DNA of 64,000 nt from Imbricaverruca yamaguchii. Its lineage: Eukaryota > Arthropoda > Thecostraca > Neoverrucidae. Of this stretch, positions 34,440 through 46,500 are shown one piece after another. Below the pieces are notes generated by a model. That model was not told the DNA's origin. It did no database searches and was given only the letters and a program-made list of their open reading frames with translations. The stretch's first letter is position 1. Each line of letters begins with the position of its first letter. The translations under genes and the position numbers were made by a program. The DNA is taken from positions 901,001 through 965,000 of the forward strand of contig JAOTOL010001552.1 of assembly GCA_034440575.1 (NCBI GenBank), written 5' to 3'.

Positions 34440-34730
34440 AAATCTCTATAATTTGTTGAAAATTTCCCGGCTCAAGAATTTGGTAGCCTTTTTGAAGCAC
34501 ACAGCAAATGCGGCCTGCCATCTGTCGGCACGCAAGCAAGCTCTGGTGCATAATACTTACGTTGTCATCTAGCGGTAGAATTCAGAACTATTTTTGGAAC
34601 TTATGACACCGGGTACTTGTGAATTCGTCCTACCCGCAGATATTCTAGAAGTTATCTGGCAGCTTTGGAACTTATGAATCTTGGTACTTATGACTTTGGG
34701 TACTTGTGATACGGACCCCGCGCTTTTGTT
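34440..34730 (-). repeat. Dispersed CATAAGTTCC-rich repeat upstream of the THAP gene
   Basis: Reverse complement of 14810-15100, including the GAATTC..CCGCTAGATGACA end. It ends about 45 bp before the THAP start codon. A minus-strand frame (34255-34551, MHQSLLACRQMAGRICC) diverges from it, so the interval could act as a two-way promoter or the end of a transposon; neither is shown. Confidence 0.7.
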
Positions 34731-34776
34731 GTGAATGCCGAGCGGTGGAGATGGGGCGATCTAAGTGACTGTTAGA

Positions 34777-34859
34777 ATGACTGTATCTTGTGCTGCTTTT
34801 GGATGCGTGGCGAGATTTGGGCAACTGAAGGCAGATGGAAGCAAACTCTCCTTTCATAA
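34777..34859 (+). CDS. THAP gene exon 1
   Basis: The ATG starts at 34777 and the exon supplies the first two zinc-binding cysteines (CAAFGC) up to SFH plus two bases of the next Lys codon. It is too short to stand out as an ORF, but it fits exon 2 exactly in phase and family sequence. Confidence 0.86.
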
Positions 34860-37401
34860 GTAAGTTCTTGGTTGAATAGTGTTTTTTTTTCGTCCCAATA
34901 GAGACCGAACAAATTGACTTAGGATCATGCGTGTGGGCACAATTTTGCATTGATTTGGAGAACTAGGTACCTACCTGTTCCTGCCCCTGTTATTACTAGG
35001 AATGAGAATACTAGCAATATAATACTAGTAATTACTAGGAATGAGACTCTAGAAAGAGTCATTCCTAGTAATTGCTGATCTCTGTTGGTTTTAATCACGA
35101 GATATGATATTTGTAGATTTCTTTGCAAGTCCATAGTAAGCAAATTATTTGCATGACTTGTGACATTACATGGCTGTCATGGGCACTTGGAAGTTATCCA
35201 ACATGCATCTTCATTAATAGGAATTAATGGGAGTGTGAGGTATTGGCAAGACAGTCATGAAAAACTGTGTATAGCCTATCTGTGACCCGGGGTGGGAATT
35301 AAGGCACTTCTTAAGATATTTCACCTCTTAAGACACTTTTACACTCTGGGTTCATACTGGATAGAATGGGCTCCATATGTACTCTGACACAAACCTGCAG
35401 AAGGAACAAAAATACCACTAAAAACTAATACAAGATTGAAGAAAACATCCACCAAGCATGTTATTCTACTTACCATTACCAAATAAACTAGCCACTTCAT
35501 ACAATCAAGCATACAGACAACATCTGAGCACATACCACACCAATCAACAACCAATGGAAATGCCAGCAACAACATGCCAAACCTTGTGCCTGTACACTGA
35601 ACAGTGGCCTCCGGTCACTACAAATTTGGCTGATGCATCTCCAAAAACCCTCTTTTGAGCCACCCTATAGTGGGAAAACTGACAGTTTTAAGAGACATCT
35701 TCTGGAGTCCTGGAGGCTGCTGATTGAAATTTTCTTCATTACCATTTTCTGTTATGAAAATTGCCTTTTAACCAATTGATGCAAGGTATTCTTTAAATGA
35801 CATAAACATTAGCAACTTTGAACACATGTTTAACAGTGCCATACTGCAAACACAAGACTGACTGATCCTTTGTTTTGCACACTGCCATCAATTCTGACTG
35901 TCACATGTGGGGTAGTGGTGTTGGGTCCATGGTCTGTATCACACAGGGAATTGGCTGTATATGTAGGTAGGTGTGTGCTCTGAGCTGAGGGTGAAGCATG
36001 CATTATTTGTTTGCTTTTCATTTGGCTAGCCTTGTCCTGAGACCAGCAGTGAAAGGAAAGCACATTGCTCCTCTGAGTTATGAGAGACAAAGCTGAGCTG
36101 ATCATCACAACTCCCTGTCTTGCAGTGCCATCCATTGTTTACTAGTCCATGAAAATGTACTCTGGAAGAAATATGTGTGCACTCTGGCTCCAAACCTGGA
36201 AAGTAAGTTTCCCACTCTGCTGTGACCCACTTGGAATATTATTGCATAAAGTACGTAGGATAAGATGGTGGGGGGGGGGGGAGTTTTGAAACACTTCAAC
36301 TTAAGACATGCAACTACCTAGCTACTCTGCTGCTTATGTATGGCCAAACAAGCAATTGTACTGCTTACCAAACACAAAACTGAACAAGCTATCCATATTA
36401 AAATAGTTCCCTTTGATGAAAATCCAATAACCACTTGCAAAGAGCAACTTTAAAACAACCATTTTGCAGTGGTGTGCCATATTCCAAACACAAAAATGTG
36501 TTTGTGCTGGATTACTTCAATGCAGCTGTTGTACAAGTTATTAGTAGCTCCTAAGAATGCAGGTGTAATTGCAAAAGAAAATATTGGTCACTTCTATGCA
36601 GTTTTCTTGAGCTGACTGCTTATGAAAGCCTATAATGGAGCTGCTAATGAAAGCCTATAATGGTGCTCTCAGACTTTGTTAGCTTCATACACAAAAAAAT
36701 CAGGAGATATGTGATTAGACCTTCATGTTTCACACAAGAAAATTATATTATTTATGAATACCACTGTCTTTTTGTTATTTACATACTGAATGTTATGCAT
36801 GAGATGTCCAATGGTAGGTGTTCAGAAAACAGGACATGTTCAGATACTCTTCCATCACTCAAGTATAGTAAATTAAATGTGATATGGGTTATTTATATTT
36901 TTTTATAATTAGTATATATTCTGTATTCACAGGTTTCCAAAAGATGGAGAGAAGTTAAAACAGTGGATTGCTGCTGTGAAAAGGAAAGATCTGACAGTGA
37001 AGAAGTTGGCGAGTGGCAACTACTTCTTGTGCAGTAAACACTTCAATGAAAGTGATTTCAAGACATATGGATCAAGGAGACGGCTCAATGAGGATGTGCT
37101 CCCATCTGTATTTGAAGGACTGCCACAACATCTACAGCAAAAAAAGAAGAGAAGAATGCCACCAACAAGAAGAGGTGCTGAAGTGCCTCAGGAAAACGTG
37201 AAACAAGTGGCTGTTTCTGAACATAGCTACTGCTCTGGCATCATGAGATGTGAAAAATTCAGGAAGGAGGAGGTTAGACTTAAGGTGAAGCTGAGGCAGG
37301 TCAGGTATGATAAAAAATGTTTGAGGAAAAGACTGAAGAGGATGGATGCAAGTCTTGCATCACTATCAAAAATATTGGAAACTATGAAGGGCATGGCATA
37401 A
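34777..37401 (+). CDS. THAP-domain zinc-finger protein, two exons
   Basis: Joining 34777-34859 and 36933-37401 gives 552 bp, 183 residues. The donor is GTAAGT at 34860 and the acceptor CAG ends at 36932. The N-terminus is a complete C2CH THAP domain: MTVSCAAFGCVARF, SFHKFPKD (codon split by the intron), the conserved Trp in QWIAAV, FLCSKHF for the last Cys and His, and DVLPSVF in place of the usual AVPTIF box. THAP domains are sequence-specific DNA binders. A basic stretch (KKKRRMPPTRRG) follows, then a C-terminal coiled coil rich in Lys/Leu (residues ~130-180). It is embedded in repeats that recur at 14.8-17 kb, so it may be part of, or derived from, a P-element-like transposon rather than a host gene; no transposase catalytic domain follows. 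Confidence 0.85.
35280..36560. repeat. Dispersed repeat in the THAP intron, inverted relative to 16130-17040
   Basis: 35280-36230 mirrors 16130-17040 in reverse complement. 36310-36560 resembles the reverse complement of 21280-21560. It lies wholly inside the intron between the two THAP exons. Confidence 0.82.
36933..37401 (+). CDS. THAP gene exon 2
   Basis: Carries FPKDGEKLKQWIAAV, the C..H pair FLCSKHF, the LPSVF box, a basic linker and the coiled coil ending SLSKILETMKGMA and TAA. Confidence 0.9.
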
Positions 37402-37682
37402 TGATCAGTCACCATGCTTTTGTTTTGATGTGATTGTGTAAGCTTTCATGTGGCAATGTGATGTGTTGAAACTACGTTATCTTATAGTGACACTGAGGTA
37501 TCACTGAGTGTTCCTGAAATATAGTTATTACACTGGTTTTCAGGACACACAAACTTGTCTGGTTGTGAAACACTGAATGCATTGCCCAAAGCAAGTTCAT
37601 CTTGACACACCATGGCCTTTTCATTTTCCTCTGTGATGACGTTTAAAATTTTGACTGACGTTAACACCTATCTATAGAAATG

Positions 37683-37840
37683 ATGTGGGGACAATCAGGT
37701 AGGTTGCCCATCTCACAATCGAAATATTTTGTGTTTGAGCCTCAACTGTCGCTTCCTTTCGCCTGCAACCAATCGGCGTGAGAAATTGGCGACGCCACAT
37801 GACTCAACGGTCCACGTGTCGTAAAACCAATAACCATCAC
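37683..37840 (+). mobile_element. tRNA-derived SINE family A, diverged
   Basis: Head GGGGACAATCAGGTAGGTTG, then the body CAACCAATCGGCGTGAGAA and GACTCAACGGTCCACGTGTC, ending ATAACCATCACCA. No clear target-site duplication remains. Confidence 0.85.
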
Positions 37841-37844
37841 CACA

Positions 37845-40391
37845 TAATAAATGTGAGCAAGAACAACATCATCTGTTCTCCATTAAGCCGGCACTTCGAC
37901 CTGCCGCGTCCCTGCCGCCCATCCCCTTGTAGTGACATACAGAAGGCACGAGGAACATGTATCCGCTCACGGCAAGACGGCGCTCATATCACCGGGAAGT
38001 GCCCCCTTCCCCAGGGAGACTCGAGTTCACCCCTTCCAAGTTGTCGGCTGAAGGTGGTCGTTGAGACGAAAAGATGCTAAATGTAATTACTGAGTGCATC
38101 CCCTTGGATTTTCAGACGAAATCTCCCTTTCAAGACATCTATTCGCTTGAAATTTCCTTTAATAAAATGTCAGGCGAATTTTCGCTTGGAGGGCGCCCCT
38201 GTGGGCTCGTCCAGTGGACCCAGACATACCCTCTCAATGGCTGCAACGATGGCTCCATCATTTTGCATGAAAAATCCTAGATCCGCACCTGTCCAACCGG
38301 CAACGCCCCTGGGGAGGAGCCAAAGCTGATAGAAAGAGCAATTAAAGAGGAAGTCCTGATCGTCTGCCCATGCTCTGCAGAACGACCGTGCCAGAGGGTG
38401 ATTCAGGAACATATTCCTCATGTAATTTGGAACCCGCGTCCCTCCGGGAATGCTCGAATGATCACCCTCATATTTTTCAATCAGAAGGACCCCTCCAGTA
38501 TGTTCAAGTGCATGACCCCCCCCCTGCTAAACGAATTTTAGGCCGAAGGCGCCTCTAAGTATTTTCACAGGGTGCACCTGAGAAATGACGCTCCCCGACA
38601 AGTACCCCTCCCCGTGACAATTTCTGGATCTGCCCCTGATTGGGATATAAGATGTACACAGTACACATATCCTGCCAACTACAAACATCCCCAGCGTCAC
38701 GTCGCAAGCGTTTATCGGGTATCCGCGAGCTATCTCAATCTCATGGGGTGCACATGCCCAATACGGAACAAAGTTGGGAGGACGATGGTAAAATTTAGAC
38801 CTCAAAAGCACAATTATAATATTTTACAAGGCGTTTCACGTTTATATCTGCTCAGCATGAACCCAGCATCATTTTGCACTGCTTTTTATGAAAATAAATA
38901 GACAACCTTTATTTTTACATGTCATTCCAGGGCCAAAATTAATGGGAGCGGGCGGGATGCTTGGCCTTGTGCCCATATACCGCCGCTCGGCCGCGTCCAG
39001 CCGGGAATGGCCGAGGCAGGGCGCGGAGCCTCCTGTGGAGGGCGGCGAGTCGGCCGTCTATGAATGTATAGAGGTCAATATAGAGCTGTATTCGGTGTTG
39101 CGCTGCCAGCGCAGGCAACTAAATTTAAAAGTTGGGGCTGCGAAATACATTGGTTTGCCCGGTATAAGAAAAACGTTTTTCGCGTGAGTGTGGGTTGTAT
39201 GGAATCCCAACTATTCTTTGCGGGCCGTCTGACCAGATGTACCCGGACGAGAGAGCATTCTGTTGTTTTTTTTTTGTCGGCGTTTCCATAAGCTTTAGTG
39301 GGCCCGACATCAACGCCAATGCCCCCCCGTTTTCGGTCAATGGGCATCACAAGATCACGGGTTCCGGATCAAAATCACGGTAGCGCCAAGATCTTCAGGC
39401 GACCCCCAGGGGGTCTCCCGTTAAGACTAATAGGCCCTTTGGTTTGTAGACTCAATACAACATGATAGAGTATCCTCCATGTATTGTGGCGTTTTCGTGA
39501 GCCCAGGGGCCTCCTGCCCATGGGCCTATAGCAGACCGCGTGTGCACGCCATGCGCTAAGTGCATGCGCAGCGGCACACGCTGCAACCGCCTGTGACATC
39601 GGCGCGCGGCAGCGTAATAGTTGAGTTTGCCCCGAGACAATATCGGCGCACGGGCGCGTCATCGTGATTGCTTCCCATAGCTCTGATTGGCGGTGCATGC
39701 ATGCAGAACGCGATTTCAACGTGCTCATTCAACCCTAAGCGCTTGTTGCACTTGCGGAAAGTGACTATTCAAACTGTTGTTAACGGTGCAGAACTTTAAA
39801 GTATATGATAATGCTTTTACAGTATAGGAAAAATAACAATGTTGGTGCTGTTAGCTTAATATATGCAGTTTAATTTATGATAAGATGTCGAATTCATATA
39901 AATCTAACGTTATCTGAACATGTCATGAGTTATTTTCTCAAAGATATCCAGGTTCTTTCGAATTATTGAGCTCCGGTGCCAGTGATGAAGATGAGCAATA
40001 ATGACCAAAATAGCGATTCAAAGCAACCGGGAAGCGAAAGTGAGGTTGGCTGTCCAATATACCACCATGCAACGATCACCAAATCCGGACAGTTCCTGAT
40101 CCATGCACCGCTTCAAGTTCCTACATCCGCCGGGTACTCACGACAAATGCAAATAAAGTTATATTTGCTTGGCGACATACCCGTCGACCTACAGTAGCGA
40201 TGATATGACATGATGGCGATGCTACAGCATGCGGTGCTGAACGATTGTTGCAGTTTGCAGGAACAGCACGGTTCCAGAACAACATTCAGCGGTAACGTCA
40301 GCCGGCCGCCACTTGCCACTTGTTTGGCAGTGCTGCGCGGCGGGAACAGGTCGTGACCGCAGTGCCAGTATATACAACAGATGCTCATCCA
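37845..40391. other. Downstream flank of SART3, unassigned
   Basis: Must include the SART3 3' untranslated region next to 40392; no clear minus-strand AATAAA was identified. Poly-G/C tracts resembling the dispersed GC repeat occur near 38510 and 39330. No other gene was recognised. Confidence 0.4.
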
Positions 40392-40533
40392 CTACTTCTT
40401 CAGTAGCATGTTGCGGAAGTCGGCGTTGCTCTTGGGCGGTTCACTCTGAGTGGCCGCGGGTGAACCGTTGGAGTCGCCCTTCTTCTGCAGAGCTCGCGGC
40501 ATAAACCCAAGCTGGAGTCGGCCGCGACCACGA
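40392..40533 (-). CDS. SART3: SART3 last coding exon
   Basis: Encodes RGRGRLQLGFMPRALQKK and ends PPKSNADFRNMLLKK then TAG (40392-40394). The terminal SNADFxxxLxxK motif is the conserved SART3/Prp24 tail that contacts the LSm ring. Acceptor CCTTTTTCAG at 40534-40543 is the best polypyrimidine tract in the gene. Confidence 0.95.
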
Positions 40534-43500
40534 CTGAAAAAGGCAGGATAATCACATCGCATTAGCGGAGCGAACGTCTCGATTACTGGAGCAGTCATGA
40601 CAGAAGCTTAGCTACCAGGGTGGCAGAGAATCGTTTCGGCAATATCGACAGCGGACCGGGTTCCGGTAACTACGCTACCCCAATACACACTAAAGCATGA
40701 CAAGATGTGGGCTTCAAAGCAAAGGGCCAGAACTTAACTAAATGAGAAAAATACATTGATGTTCTTCTGAATTCGCACTGAGCGAACTCGTGGTATGGGG
40801 AGATAACCTAGCTATCGGGGCGACATTGTCGTACCGCCAGGATAGCTTAGCTGATTAGATCACTGGCCTGCATTCGTCTCCCTTGCCATTGCAAGGCAGG
40901 GTTCGGGAGTCGTTCCACGCGCTCGCATAGCTCCCAACTCGATTGGTGAGTTGGCAACCGGCCTTATGAGACTGGGCATACAGCACCATGTTGGTGCATG
41001 GGCGGCACGCTATGCTCTGTTAAAACCATGTCGTTGGGACGGGGATGGCCGGGTGGTTGAGGTGTTGAGCTTTGGGTACCAAAGGTTCCGGGTTCGACAC
41101 TCGCACCACTCGGGACATTTCCCAATCCCGCGGCCCACCAGCGAAACAGTGTGGACGGCGCCATTAGCCGTGATCGTGCAAAAAAGTGCGTCGAGGACCA
41201 CACAATAAACAATGTAATCCTGTCGAATCGGAATTCGCCGATCGAGTGTCGGGACCAGGACTCAATTTCGTATAGGATCCTGGTCCACAAAGCCACCATA
41301 AAGCGGAATTCGGAATTCGAAGACACATCTACATGAAGTAATTCAGACTTTTTAACCTGCACGTTAATATTTCACTCTTTCATAGGTGTCAGTTTGAAAC
41401 GTATTCTGGCCACACTTAACTCCCCAGCCTTCATTTCGATAATAAAGTTCTGTCTGTGCTGCTAATGCCTATCGGTACTGTTGCAAAAATTGCCAAGGAT
41501 GCATTAGTTGTCCAAATAGATAGAATCTGTCGTCCCAAGAAAGAAACAGGTACATCTCAGTTTGGGTCAGAGCAAGGTTCACCTCTCTACTTCTGGTGGG
41601 TTTGAATCGATATAGACGAAAATCACAGCATTTCTTGCACTAGTAAGCATTAAACCGCCCGTGGACGCAGAGGCGTAGGTTGTTATGAACACACAAGGGG
41701 CCTGCGCCTTCTCCTTGGGGCGACAGAGATGGATTACATTCCGGACTGAGCATCTATATAGACTGGATTTAGATTTGAACATGCAATGGTCGGCACAAGT
41801 CCAGGCCGAATCAAATGGAACATTTTCTACCTGCATTTTACTACAAGAGCGAGACGCCGCAGATCAGAACACACGCTGCTGACCAGACACCGTGCGATGC
41901 GCACCACGTGTGCGCTCTCACCTAGCCGCGACTCTGCCGCCGCCCCTGTGTGCCGGCACCGGGCCCGCGTCCGAGCTGGCGCCTCTGGCCTTGGACGGGT
42001 CACTGATGGCCACGCTGATGGTCTTCCCGCTGATCACCATGTTGTCCATCTTCAGCAGCGCCTCGGTGGCTGCCTTCTGCGTAGCGCACGGTACACTCGC
42101 TCAGCGGCACGGAAAGATTAAGGGTGGAGTGGCAGTAGTAGCACATCGCACAGCTCACGCCGCTCGGCGGCGCCAGAGCTGGGTGGTTACTCGGGTCGGG
42201 TGCTATTGGGGATTATCAGGGGTGCGCTAACTGCATTAGCTGCACAGATAGTACACATTACACCTGTTCGGTGGACCTAGAACATAACACACCAACCAGT
42301 GTTAATCGGACCAGGAGCCTAGCACAGCACACATCAGGCACTGCCTTGGCGGATCCGGAACCTAACATAACACATATCCAATACCCGCTCGGCGGATCCA
42401 GAGCATAGCACAGCACATATCGAGCAGCTGCTCAGTGGTTTCCGGAACGTAACACAACACACATCCAGCACCGGCGCATCCAAGCCAGGTCATGTCAGAT
42501 ACGATTGTGATGAGTTCATAAATATTGCATATGGCACTACATGGTCGGGTCGGTCAACGAGTCGGTCCAACTGCCACTCCACCCAGGTATCCTGACTGTC
42601 CCACAACATCCCCGCACTCAATTTCAACCACGTCGTCTGCTGTCACTCATATCCACGTCGTCTGCTGTCACTCATATCCACGTCGTATCACATCGCCGGG
42701 AGCCCGACTCTTCTACAACACATTCAGCTGGCCGTGGACCTTTATCGCGGATAATTGGTTGGCAATCTAAAATTGTCGCCAGCCTGAACTAGCTGGCAAC
42801 GAAATGGCCCACACAGATACGAAAGCCCCCTTCCTGCAATGCCCTGATTCGAGATCACACGCGATAATCGCCAGGTTAGCAACGGTCTGCATAGCTACGA
42901 TCCGACAAATAGCTTCATGTCGAACAGCCATCGGGCCTCCTGTTAAAACGCTGCATCATCTCGTTTGACCCCAGCTCGTCCGGTATTGCAATACCTTGTC
43001 TAATGCCTGTTGTGTCAGCTCACTCGATACAGCATCGCCCTGTCTAATATGACATCAGATATTGCATCGTCTCGTCCAGGTCACTTCATTCAATATCGCC
43101 ATCGCCCTTCATAATATCATCCCGCAAGCCATTGTGTCGTCTTGTTCATGTCACCCCGTTCGACATTGCGATCGTTCCGTCAACAATACCTCGTCTACGA
43201 AGTCGACGTACGCCAGTCCCTTGGAGAAGCCATTCCGGAAGGTGACGAGACGTACGTCCCGCAGCTCGCCAAACTCGGCGAACCTGGCGCGCAGCTCGTC
43301 GGCGGTGAGGCTGAACGGAAGCCCTGCGCCACAGATGTTGCCACGCTCAGTCACGAACAACACAGCCTGTTGTTGATGCTGCAAGTGAAATCAGCCGGAC
43401 TTCATAAACATGCACCTGAATATGGATTCGGGAGCTTCCTAGAGTTTTGTTAGAGCTTCCTTTAAGCTCAAACTTAGTATTCGGCGAGAAATAAAACACA

Positions 43501-46500
43501 TGGGACCTCCTCCTGCCGTACTATTGGTTCATCATATTATTGGTTTGCTTTTCAGTGGATTTAGTTCTTCAAGTGGCAACTTAATGCAAGGTGAAAGTCG
43601 TCATATCGCTCAGCCATTCGTAGTGTTTTATCGAGAAGTCCATAAGCTAACGGCTCTGTTCACTTGACACGGATTAACAATGCCATACTAGGAGCGTGGT
43701 GAGGAGAGCCATTCCACCGGTCGACACTGCATTACAGGGAGCTGCGATTGCATTCATACATCAGCAAACCGCCGGGACTACCGCGCTAACGCGAGTATCG
43801 GCGTACCACCGTCCGGAGACACAAACACGCACCCAAACCTCTCCATCAGTCTCACAGAACAGCCACCTTCGAAGAACATTGGGTTATTCTGCCACTATTG
43901 TTGGGACTGCCAGACCACATATCGTCTCCATCGTCGCCCGCTGATCGGTCACCTTTGACAAACAGCTTGTTGCGCTCCAGGCCGGTGTTGTACTTGAAGC
44001 CGGTCTGGCGCTGGTCGGCGCCGCGCCGCAGGGGCGACACGAAGCACGGCCGGCCGTCGATGGGCGCCCGGTCCAGCCGCAGCGCCGCCTCGGCCGCCGC
44101 CTGCCGCCACACGTGTCGGGGGCGGTCGGCCGTCAGAACGTCGGCGTCAGACGTCAGACCGTCAGACCGTCAAACGTCAGACCGTCAGACCGTCAGGACG
44201 TCAGAACATTGGCAGCACGGACAGACAGTCAGACCGTCAGGACGTCAGACCGTCAGACCGTCAGACCGTCAGACCGTCAGGACGTCAGACCGTCAGACCG
44301 TCAGAACGTCGGCGGCACGGACAGACAGTCAGACCGTCAGGACGTCAGACCGTCAGACCGTCAGACCGTCAGACCGTCAGGACGTCAGACCGTCAGGACG
44401 TCAGACCGTCAGACCGTCAGAACGTCAGGACGTCAGACCGTCAGGACGTCAGACCGTCAGAACGTCCGGACGTCAGACCGTCAGGACGTCAGACCGTCAG
44501 ACCGTCAGAACGTCGGCGGCACGGACAGACAGTCAGACCGTCAGGACGTCAGACCGTCAGGACGTCAGACCGTCAGGACGTCAGAACATTGGCAGCACGG
44601 ACAGACAGTCAGACCGTCAGGACGTCAGACCGTCAGACCGTCAGAACGTCGGCGGCACGGACAGACAGTCAGACCGTCAGGACGTCAGGACGTCAGGACG
44701 TCAGACCGTCAGACCGTCAGACCGTCAGACCGTCAGACCGTCAGACCGTCAGACCGTCAGACCGTCAGACCGTCAGACCGTCAGGACGTCAGACCGTCAG
44801 AACGTCGGCGGCACGGACAGACCGTCAGACCGTCAGACCGTCAGACGTCAGACCGTCAGACCGTCAGACCGTCAGACCGTCAGACGGTCAGACCGTGACC
44901 GTCAGACCGTCAGGACGTCAGACCGTCAGACCGTAGACGTCAGACCGTCAGACCGTCAGACCGTCAGACCGTCAGACGTCAGACCGTCAGGACGTCAGAA
45001 GTCAGACGTCAGACCGTCAGACCGTCAGACCGTCGAGACGTCAGACCGTCGACCGTCAGACCGTCAGGACGTCAGACGTCAGACCGTCAGACCGTCAGAC
45101 CGTCAGGACGTCAGACCGTCAGAACGTCAGGACGTCAGGACGTCAGACCGTCAGACCGTCAGACCGTCAGGACGTCAGACCGTCAGACCGTCAGACCGTC
45201 AGACCGTCAGACCGTCAGACCGTCAGACCGTCAGAACGTCGGCGGCACGGACAGACCGTCAGACCGTCAGACCGTCAGACGTCAGACCGTCAGACCGTCA
45301 GACCGTCAGACCGTCAGACCGTCAGACCGTCAGGACGTCAGACCGTCAGGACGTCAGGAAGTCGGCGGCACGGACAGACCCACCCGCCGGGCCACCCGGC
45401 GGCCGCACGGGTGCCGAGTGTCGCGTGTCCGGTACACCGAGAGCACCGGAAAAACCATAGACGAAGCGTCTAGTCGAGACAAACCACCGGGGCACATTCC
45501 TGGCGGCAGGCAGTGCGCCCAAGTCCATCTTTGGCTGGGCGTCTGATGTAAATAAAAACAAGCTTGTCATCCACGCTGTACTACATCCGGATCCAGATCC
45601 ACTTCGTGACATCGTAGACCGCTGTCCGTCAGCAGCCGGTGCTATCCGAGCAGAAATGGGCGCAATTTGTCCACGGCACGAACGGAACTCAATTCATGAA
45701 TGCCACCATCGCAGCTGCTACCCCAAGTAATACTTCTGCTTATGGAAACTTCGCGGCTACTTGAATTACACTTAATGCCCTCCGACAGCCACAGACAAGG
45801 CACTGTCTCCCTGGTTGAGGAATGCTTAAGGAAAAAACTCAGTAATGCCCGATCTCGGACAATTTTGACGGAGGTCCAACCTGCCTTGCTCGAACCATGA
45901 CGATTAAATATATACACATTACACAAGCAACTTCCGTGAAAACCTTACCGCTTCAGATTTGGAAACAAGCGGTGGGCGACGTTGCCGCCGACTACCCGAA
46001 GCTGGCCTTCCACTCGCCGCTGGCACCGCACCCTGCCCACTCACGATGGAAACAAACTCGACGTAGGCGAAGCCCTTGGAGCGGCCCTTGTAGTCGGAGA
46101 TGAGTCGAACCTCGACCATGTCGCCGGCGACGCCCAGGTGCGTTCTGATGTGCTGAGCGTTTGTCGTGAAGCTCAGGTTGCTGACGAAAACCGTGCGCGA
46201 GTCGCGCTCCACGTCTCCGGTGCCGCCAGCCTCGTCCCCGGCTGTCGCACATCAGATACACGTGCCAGTCACCGACAACCCTCGTCCCCGGCTGTTACAC
46301 ATCAGATACACGTGCCGGTCACCGACAACCCTTGTCCCCGGCTGTCGCACATCAGATACACGTGCCGGTCACCGACAACCATCGTCCCCGGCTGTCACCC
46401 ATTAGATGCACGTGCCGGTCACCGACAACCCTTGTCCCCGGCTGTTACACATCAGATACACGTGCCGGTAATCGACAACCCTTGTCCCCGGCTGTCGCAC

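Noticed and set aside
43898..45460. 520-codon plus-strand frame of Arg-Gln-Thr-Val repeats
   Set aside because: Generated by the CGTCAGAC minisatellite and overlapping the antisense of a proven SART3 exon.
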